From contig JAKTTT010000018.1 of the NCBI GenBank assembly GCA_030581615.1, positions 124,001 to 188,000 on the forward strand: 64,000 nucleotides of DNA, given 5' to 3'. Under the pieces are notes generated by a model. The model made no database searches and was not told the DNA's origin. It was given only the letters and a program-made list of their open reading frames with translations. Below, in pieces: positions 57,653-64,000 of this stretch (the stretch's first letter is position 1; each line of letters starts with the position of its first letter). The position numbers were made by a program, and so were the translations under genes. The DNA is from Alloascoidea africana. Taxonomy: Eukaryota > Ascomycota > Alloascoideomycetes > Alloascoideales > Alloascoideaceae.

Positions 57653-60576
57653 TTAACTATCTTCCATTTCAGAATCCGAACTGGAGTCGCTAGAATCAGA
57701 TTCTTGAGACGATCGCTGAATAGAATCTGACCGAGATTCGGGCCCAAACCATTCTTCTCCATCGTCTTCAAAGGAACTGTCGTCGTCATCGTCACGATCC
57801 TCGCTCGGTTTTGAATCTAGCTTCTCATCCTCTGAATCTATTTCAGCTCTGTCTGCCATTCCCTTTCCTTTACAGGACAGATATTTGAATGAAAAAGTAT
57901 TCTCGTTCGATACTTTCACAATGTCTTTTCCTACTCTTACAATAAACCGTTGTATACTTCTTATTGACGGCATCATACGCTGTTTGTGCAAAGAGATATA
58001 CCGCCCATGGTGCGAGATCAGACTCTTGATCCAAAGGAGATTAAACTCAATGTGAGGAGAATCCATTGCCCATATACCGAGATCTCTCAAAAAGAATGCA
58101 AGGTACATCTGAGGAATCCCGCGAGCTGTGATGTCGATATCGCCAACCGGTATGCTCAGATACACTTGTTTAATCAGTTGGGGTTCACTCAACCTGAAAG
58201 CCATCACCAAGGCGGTAAGATATTCTTTGTTTGATAGTTCTTCTAGAGTGTTTGCTGGTGTTACGTCAATGCTCAGGTCAAAGGGATCGAATACAGCTTC
58301 ATCATCAACCGAGTATATAAGAAGCCCCTCTGTAGTTGCGGCAGCAAAAGAATTTGCTGTTGGAGAAAACTGTATGGCGGTGGTGCGTATTTCGGGTCTC
58401 GTCTTTCTGGCTGATGGATCGCCTCTTGTGGCGCCTGGAAGTGTTGTGTCAATTCTATCCTCTAAATCTGAATTCTCACCTGCTCGATCAATCAAAGCGA
58501 GAGGGCCAGCTTCTTTCATATCTTTGCTGTTTAGGAATTGTTGTGTGCCATCTATCATCATATTTGCCGACAGTTTAAATCTTTTTAGTAAAACCTCGTT
58601 TGCAATGTCATAGAGGCATATAGAGTTGCTATTACCACCAGCAGCAAGTGTCAGCCCGTCGAAGCTATAATTAATAGATGAAAAGTACTTTGATCTCTGC
58701 GAGTTTTTTGCAGTAAACCGATCCTCGAGATATCTTCCTCCGAGAATGTCTTTCTTACCATCAATATTTCCCACTTGCTTTCCAAGTTCAACGTCCCATA
58801 ATGAAATTTGGCCGTTGAGAGTAGAAACAGCAACCTGCTTAGAATCAGGTCTAAGGGCAACGCTTAATACATCTGAATATATATTTAAAGGTTCAACTGT
58901 TTGACTTCGTCCAAAAACGTCCCATACTCTGACCGTCTTATCCCAGCTGCCACTGACCAAAGTTCCGTTCTCGCTTCCAAAAGCTAAACTAGAAACTGGC
59001 CCTTCATGACCGGCTAACTGATCTAGCAGTTGAGTATTTTGAACATTCCAAACGTAAATCTTGAAATCGTCTAATGAGCCAGCACAGACTATCTCACCGC
59101 TGGCATCAATCGCCAGAGATGTAAACTGCACGCTATTAGGGGCCGTAAATGTTCGGAAGCATCTGTATCGAATCAGATCAAATGCCCTAACTGTTCCATC
59201 GAGAGATGCCGAAAAAAGTACTTGACCTCTTTTGGCAAATTGCAATGCTGTAACACCCGAGGTATGATTATCAAATGTGTTTACACAGAATCCAGAAACT
59301 GTGTCCCACACTTTAATCTTTCCATCGTCTGAAGCAGTTACAAGTTTTGACCCATCCGGAGAGTATACCAGTGCGTTCATAGAGTCAAAGTGACCTTGCT
59401 GCTTGAGAATAAAGGACTCGGACTGCCATTCCCAAACCAAAAGTTGGCCGAGCTTTGAAGCACCCATAGCTAACCATTCGCCAGAGTCATTGATTGTAAT
59501 ATAGTCTACAGCATTCTGAGAAACGCTTAGCGATTGGATCTGAGTAGCCTCTGGAAGTTCATATAGTCCGAAAATTCCAGTCGAAAATCCGACTACTAAC
59601 AGATTCGATTTGCTATGGAAAGTTGCACAAACAACCTTCGAGTCGTTTAGAAAGTAGTGTTTCTTGGTGATTCTCCAATTACCTTTGTCATCTTCTTCTG
59701 AGTCTTCCTCCGTTTGTATATAGTTGTATTGGAACAAGGCTCCATCTTTGCTAATTGTATAAATGGTTTCCTGATCATCACTAAAAAACGCCGCTCTGAC
59801 AGTATCTCTATGTCCGGTTAATGTGGATGCGGCATTACTCTCTTTTGAACTTATCGAATATATTCTTGTAGTCATATCAGTTGAAGTGGACAAGAAAAAG
59901 CGAGAGTCCTTTGACCACCTTACTGAGGTTACTGTTGAAAAATGGCCTGAGTAGACACGATGTCGTACAAATGGAGCGAATTGGCGGTCATAGCTAAATT
60001 CGGGAGTTTTCCAAACTTGAGTATATTTACCTGTAGCAGCTGCAAAGTACTTCCCATCTGGAGAAAACTGAAGATCCGAGACTTGATCCTTGAAATTAAA
60101 GTGGTGTATAACCGTTCTTGAGAGGTAGTTTACCAGAATTGCACGGCCATCTAGAAATGCCTATTAGAACAGACTCACATAATAAAAAAGTGCATGATTT
60201 CTCACTTACCGATATCAACAGATAGAAGTAGATTTTCTTGAGGATTCAAGGCAATCCTGGCAATATTCTTTCTGTGCTCGTATGAAAATGTGAATGACTT
60301 GTTGCTATCCTCAATGGTTAGAATCGACATCGACTGCCCTTCAAATCAACAAAAAAGTTAAGAGATTGAACATACTTTATAATGTCGAACACACTAACAC
60401 GATTTCCAACAGGGCTAAGAAGAGTAGTTCCGTTTTTTGCAAATATCAAATTGCCCTGTCTGTAAACAGTTCCGAGAAGATTAGAGAACTTGAAATCACC
60501 CGTTAGAAAGCGCTCTTTCAAATTCAAAAATTAAGAATAGCAAATCGCATAAGCATACACGGAAATCGGACTTCAT
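57653..60576 (-). CDS. PWP2: U3 snoRNP component Pwp2 (Utp1), WD40
   Basis: Four exons: 60576-60559 (18 nt), 60488-60376, 60304-60210 and 60150-57653, total 907 residues (yeast 923). Pwp2 is an essential part of the UTP-B complex of the small-subunit processome, acting in the nucleolus on 35S pre-rRNA. Seen: MKSDFRFSNLLGTVYRQGN formed by the tiny first exon, SPVGNRVSVFDIINNKSFTFSYEHRKNIA, and DGRAILVNYLSRTVIHHFNF. Tandem WD40 units follow, such as GHFDSMNALVYSPDGSKLVT, TSGVTALQFAKRGQVLFSAS and GHEGPVSSLAFGS. A C-terminal PWP2 domain (ITARGIPQMYLAFFLRDLG, HIEFNLLWIKSL, IRSIQRFIVRVGKD) leads to a strongly acidic Ser/Asp tail. Match to yeast Pwp2 is long and close. Splice sites include the GTATGC and GTATGT donors. 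Shares its promoter with MPP6. Confidence 0.95.
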
Positions 60577-60755
60577 TTTGTTGGCACACAGGTATCCCCG
60601 TTTGTAAGATACTCTTATGGTTTGTGGGAGATTTTTTTTTTCAGGTCGATGCCCTCAAGTTTTTCATGGGGCAGTCACACCCGTGCACCCTCACGTAAAG
60701 GTGCATCAGTGAAAAACATCAAACGGAAGAGAAGATGTGATAGCTGGATTCCAAC
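60577..60755. promoter_or_regulatory. Bidirectional promoter of PWP2 and MPP6
   Basis: Only 179 bp lie between the two start codons. TGAAAAAC near 60710 resembles the RRPE element (TGAAAATTTT) found upstream of yeast ribosome-biogenesis genes, and T runs (60632-60640) provide nucleosome-poor sequence. Both flanking genes work in pre-rRNA processing, so shared control is plausible; this is inference. Confidence 0.5.
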
Positions 60756-61335
60756 ATGGCCTCTAATGATTCTAAAAGTTCGCCCAAGACGGCGTTCTCT
60801 AGTCGGATATTGAACATGAAGGTGAGCGTGGATAAATTTAGTTTTCTGGAAAGAGTGCTAACGGCTATGATAGTTCATGAGACAAGCTGCCCAAAAAGAA
60901 GAAGTTCAGAAAGAAGAAGAGCAGAAAGCTAAGCTACGCGATGAGTCTGAATGGACTCTTCCCAAATCAAGAAAGATTCGAAAAGCAAATAGAAGAAATA
61001 AGATTGATGTATCATTTGTTGGATTCTCAGTAATTAACGAACTAAACAAAGAGACAATACCGAATGGCAGAAAGAGAGTTGGGTACAAAGAGGAATTACA
61101 GAACGAGAGTGTATCTGAGGATGACGAGGAGAAAGATGAAATTGTTACTCTTGGAAATAGTAATGAGATGAGTAGTGAATTTTTAGCAAATTTTTGGAAG
61201 AAGCAGAAGAGCGATGATAAGCAGCGGCTGAAAGGAATGAAAAGCATCTCAAACGCTAAGGCGACAGCTTTGAATAGAGTGAAAGGTGGAAGAATATCCA
61301 AAAATAAGAATAAGAAGAGGAAGCAATCTGATTGA
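60756..61335 (+). CDS. MPP6: Nuclear exosome cofactor Mpp6
   Basis: Two exons: 60756-60821 and 60874-61335, total 175 residues (yeast Mpp6 is 186). Mpp6 binds Rrp40 on the nuclear exosome and helps recruit Mtr4 for processing of 5.8S precursor and surveillance. Seen: KTAFSSRILNMKFMRQAAQ, the conserved N-terminal Mpp6 motif, where MKFM is created by the splice; SEWTLP; and a basic KKRKQSD-type C-terminus (SKNKNKKRKQSD). The middle is acidic and charged. The intron (GTGAGC, GCTAACG branch) keeps the frame. It is a divergent partner of PWP2. The N-terminal motif makes the family fairly sure although the rest is poorly conserved, as usual. Confidence 0.85.
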
Positions 61336-62023
61336 TTTTTTTTGCAACCTATACTTGTATCTTAATTCCGAATACTTTAAGTCTGGTTGGCCAGCACATG
61401 TCAGGCTACTGATACTGGAAGAACAAGAGAATCTGTAGTCGTTTGTCTACGAAGAATCCGAATACCCACATTCAAACTTAACCTGAAGAAGCATGGTGTA
61501 AGTCTTGTCAATGTGGCATATCCATTACCTACGGATCATATAGGTTATGTATATTTACTTCATTTGTAAAAAATAGAAAGTAGTAGTCCCAGACTGTTGC
61601 TGGATGCTTATGAGTTTGAGTACTGTCAATGCTCATGGGTAATCTTAAGATCAACAATTCACTAAGCATAGTCACGAAAAATTTATTGGAGTCTTAAAAA
61701 AATAAGGGCTTTTAAACTTACAGCGCCATTGAGAAATAGACTAGAATGACACGGTTTTCAACTCGCTACCGTGATATACTCTAGGAGACAGTCTAATGAC
61801 CGATCAACAGATCGGTAGCATCTGTAGTCAGCTGTCCCTGTAGTAATTGCCCGCTTTGAATCCACTTTGAATTTTTAAATGCTATGATTATGAGTTAATT
61901 TCCACGATTTCCAAAGGTCCAAATCAGAGCTGTGCACATTGTGTATCACGTGTTTGTCAAACTGGATCTACTAACCCATACAACTTCCCCAGCGCCTACG
62001 AAGGAGTCGCAGGATGTAAAATA
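61336..62023. promoter_or_regulatory. Intergenic region with CACGTG site
   Basis: About 690 bp without a recognised gene. A palindromic CACGTG at 61947-61952 lies about 72 bp upstream of the RPAP3-like gene. The stretch 61740-61850 has a short near-palindrome (CCGATCAACAGATCGG, about 61800) but no tRNA-like fold that I could complete. Confidence 0.5.
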
Positions 62024-63062
62024 ATGGCCGAGAAACTGAAGTTAAAGGGTAAATCGGAATTTTGGGGATTTCTTGACAACGGCAAATTTCTGACACTCCC
62101 ATTTTGGTCTAGGAAACGAGGCATTTGCCAAAAATGACTGGCATACGGCGATTCGATACTATTCTGAAGCGATCGAAGAAGATTCTAGCAACGCCGTGTA
62201 CTACTCCAACAGAGCAATGTGTCGAATGAAGTTAAAAGATTGGGAAAACTGTATACGAGATTGCGATTTGGGCATCAATCAGAAGTCAGTAAATAAAAAA
62301 GTTTTGGTGAAATTGTACTGGCGAAAAGGAATGGCACATGCTACTCTAAACGACTTTTCAAGTGCCAGGAAAAGTTACAGTGAAGGATTGAAAATAGACC
62401 CACAAAACTCAGAGATACGAAAAGAGAATAATCTTCTCACGTTCAAAGAAAAGCAATTCAAGGTAAGTGACATGATATTTGTTATTGCATTGGTCTAGAA
62501 CTAATGGCATTTCTAGCGAAATCTAAAAGAATCGATTCTCTCAACTCCTCTTTCGTCAAAGCCTGAAACCTTGAAAGCCAAAAGCATCAAAATTCCTATA
62601 GAAGTGGTAGACACCTTACCAAAGGAGTTACAAAACCTAGGGGCTCCGGAACACGAAAAATCTCAATTACCAGAACATTCAAGTTACAATTTCACATATC
62701 CCAAAGTCCCCACAGCTTCCTTTTTGGCACAGGTTGCTAGGTTTTCGGATCAACAGAAGCCGTCTGCTTATTCCTACCTGTTCAAGTTAGATCCTACAAT
62801 TTTCACCGCTTTGTTTTCTCGTGGTGGAATGGATGCTGACATTTTAGATATCCTGTTCGATGCTATGCTCTATATGCATAAATCTGTGAGCAAGGCAAAG
62901 TGGAATATGAGAGTTGTTCAACTTTTAGAGATTTTGCCTTCTTGTCCTCGCTTTTCGATTACAAAAGCATTTTGCAGGGAGAGTAACATTGACCAGATTT
63001 TTAAATTGCTTGATACAAGCAAGCCGGTATATGAAAAGCTTTATGGTATATGGAAGTCCTAA
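62024..63062 (+). CDS. RPAP3-like co-chaperone: TPR plus RPAP3 C-terminal domain
   Basis: Three exons: 62024-62048 (25 nt), 62113-62462 and 62517-63062, total 306 residues. RPAP3 is part of R2TP (with PIH1, RUVBL1/2) and brings Hsp90 to assemble snoRNPs, polymerases and PIKKs. Seen: an N-terminal TPR block (KGNEAFAKNDWHTAIRYYSEAI, AVYYSNRAMCRMKLKDWENCI, LVKLYWRKGMAHATLNDF) with Lys/Asn/Arg carboxylate-clamp residues for the Hsp90 MEEVD tail. A linker follows, then a C-terminal RPAP3_C-type domain (SAYSYLFKLDPTIFTALFSRGG, DADILDILFDAM, VVQLLEILPSCPRFSI, FCRES). Yeast Tah1 (111 residues) has only the TPR part, so this is the longer, ancestral layout. The frame is closed over both introns; the tiny first exon supplies MAEKLKLKG. 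Confidence 0.83.
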
Positions 63063-63286
63063 AATGAAAACAGTGCAAATTGGTTTTTCTTCAAGAGACC
63101 AGCCAAAACGTTTGACAGCGAGAGTTGTGAGGTTTTGTGCATTGATATCGCATACTCTATATAGATCATAGGGTCTTTCAACCACTAGAGATACATAATC
63201 GATTCTCTGCAATAGGAGTACAAGTGAGTCTAAGGTCTATATAATGTTGTCAAAGCAAATGAACAGTAATGATATGAGGGAGAGCA

Positions 63287-64000
63287 TTAAAAAGTCAAAT
63301 AAAGAAGGCACAAGAGAGAGGGACAAGAGGATATGCCTATCCAAAAGATGGTGTTGCCTAAAAGCCACTGCCCTTTAAAAAATTTGGTCCTTGAAATCAT
63401 CACCAAGGGCAGCTGAAGCATCTGGGCCAGCAAAAGATATCCTCTCAACTTTCTAAAAATGACATACATCACAACCTCGTGAACACAGGCTGATAAAAGA
63501 AAAGTGAGTAGAGTGGCATTGTGCTTGGATACCGACAGCGCCGAAATGCTGCTATGATAGACATGGCGCAGAAGAAAGTTGTGAACAGGTTTGTTCCATA
63601 ATCGGGAGAATTCGTCCCAGCTGACACAATTCCACCAGTCTCCATAGAAATCTCGGTCTGCAAATTGGGACAGCTCGGCAATTGCATTCAGAATGGCATC
63701 CCAGATGAGATAAAACACCAGAAGATACATGAGCAGAAAAGGAGGAACCATCTCCAGCATAATAAAAGGGAACACATTAATTTTCTCCATCGTAGATGCA
63801 TCCCGCAGGGCAAGGGCTTTCATCGCCACTGGGAACATGTAATTCTGAGCAATCATGAACATCAAAAAGATGACTCCAAAAATTGCAGCCAGTTTTTCCA
63901 GAACGTAACTCTTGTTAATGGACTTGGTTCGAGGATAATCAATCTGATAGACGACAGTGGGAAACATGGAGTAAGTAAAGTAGTTTACAAATGTGATATT
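63287..64000 (-). CDS. Sterol O-acyltransferase, Are1/Are2 (ACAT/SOAT MBOAT family), partial
   Basis: C-terminal part of an MBOAT enzyme that esterifies ergosterol with acyl-CoA in the ER membrane; the 5' end lies beyond the right edge of the window. Seen from the edge inward: TYSMFPTVVYQIDYPRTKSIN, FYGDWWNCVSWDEFSRLWNKPVHNFL (the FYxDWWN motif of ACAT enzymes), and SACVHEVVMYVI with the family's catalytic histidine. Several hydrophobic transmembrane stretches are visible. The frame stays open to base 64000, so nothing suggests truncation before the edge. Whether it is the Are1 or Are2 counterpart cannot be told. Convergent with the RPAP3-like gene (224 bp). Confidence 0.9.
   Translation of the reverse strand, partial: NITFVNYFTYSMFPTVVYQIDYPRTKSINKSYVLEKLAAIFGVIFLMFMIAQNYMFPVAMKALALRDASTMEKINVFPFIMLEMVPPFLLMYLLVFYLIWDAILNAIAELSQFADRDFYGDWWNCVSWDEFSRLWNKPVHNFLLRHVYHSSISALSVSKHNATLLTFLLSACVHEVVMYVIFRKLRGYLLLAQMLQLPLVMISRTKFFKGQWLLGNTIFWIGISSCPSLLCLLYLTF

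Noticed and set aside
61740-61860. tRNA-like or structured RNA between MPP6 and the RPAP3-like gene
   Set aside because: Short palindrome only; no acceptor stem or conserved boxes.

Overview
This is nuclear DNA of an ascomycete yeast, probably an early-branching or otherwise intron-rich member of Saccharomycotina. Most products align by eye with budding-yeast proteins (Mnn9, Tad2, Fbp26, Utr1, Cac2, Cue1, Aim39, Sec12, Thr4, Ctr86, Pwp2, Mpp6, Are1/2). Sixteen of the recognised genes are split, with about 43 introns placed here from GT..AG borders, CTAAC/CTGAC branch motifs and frame continuity. Homologues of CCDC47, STK19 and a full-length RPAP3 are also present, which I believe S. cerevisiae lacks. 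The species call is inference; I cannot name a genus.

Layout. 0.8-3.4 kb: mannan polymerase subunit MNN9 and tRNA adenosine deaminase subunit TAD2. 3.4-10.9 kb: a gene-poor stretch with no recognisable gene, holding an array of Rap1-site-like GTATGGGT repeats. 11-12.5 kb: a Ser/Pro-rich unknown. 13.7-18.6 kb: FBP26-type PFK-2/FBPase-2 and an NAD kinase, diverging from a GC-rich promoter full of tandem repeats. 21.3-24.6 kb: CAC2 and CUE1, convergent. 25.2-26.6 kb: a GC-rich WOPR-domain transcription factor gene. 27.3-33.5 kb: TatD-like hydrolase, a PPR-like mitochondrial protein and a PSH1-like RING E3. 33.6-38.5 kb: a fumarylacetoacetate-hydrolase-family enzyme with a 13-nt microexon, then a 1079-residue low-complexity unknown. 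39.2-44.7 kb: AIM39, SEC12, a probable unannotated minus-strand gene, and an atypical kinase-like gene. 44.7-47.95 kb: a junkyard with an inverted-repeat (fold-back) element and inverted, broken pieces of a Helitron-type PIF1 helicase. 48-64 kb: dense housekeeping genes (CCDC47-like, STK19-like, an importin, THR4, CTR86, PWP2, MPP6, RPAP3-like, and the C-terminal part of an ARE sterol acyltransferase running off the window).

Genes that work together: PWP2 and MPP6 (pre-rRNA processing) share a bidirectional promoter of about 180 bp. CUE1 and SEC12 are ER factors. MNN9 acts in the Golgi. FBP26 and NAD kinase, acting in sugar and cofactor metabolism, share one intergenic region. No rRNA, tRNA or CRISPR feature was found. 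Exon borders were derived by hand and rest on frame continuity plus family sequence recalled from memory; no alignment or RNA data were available.
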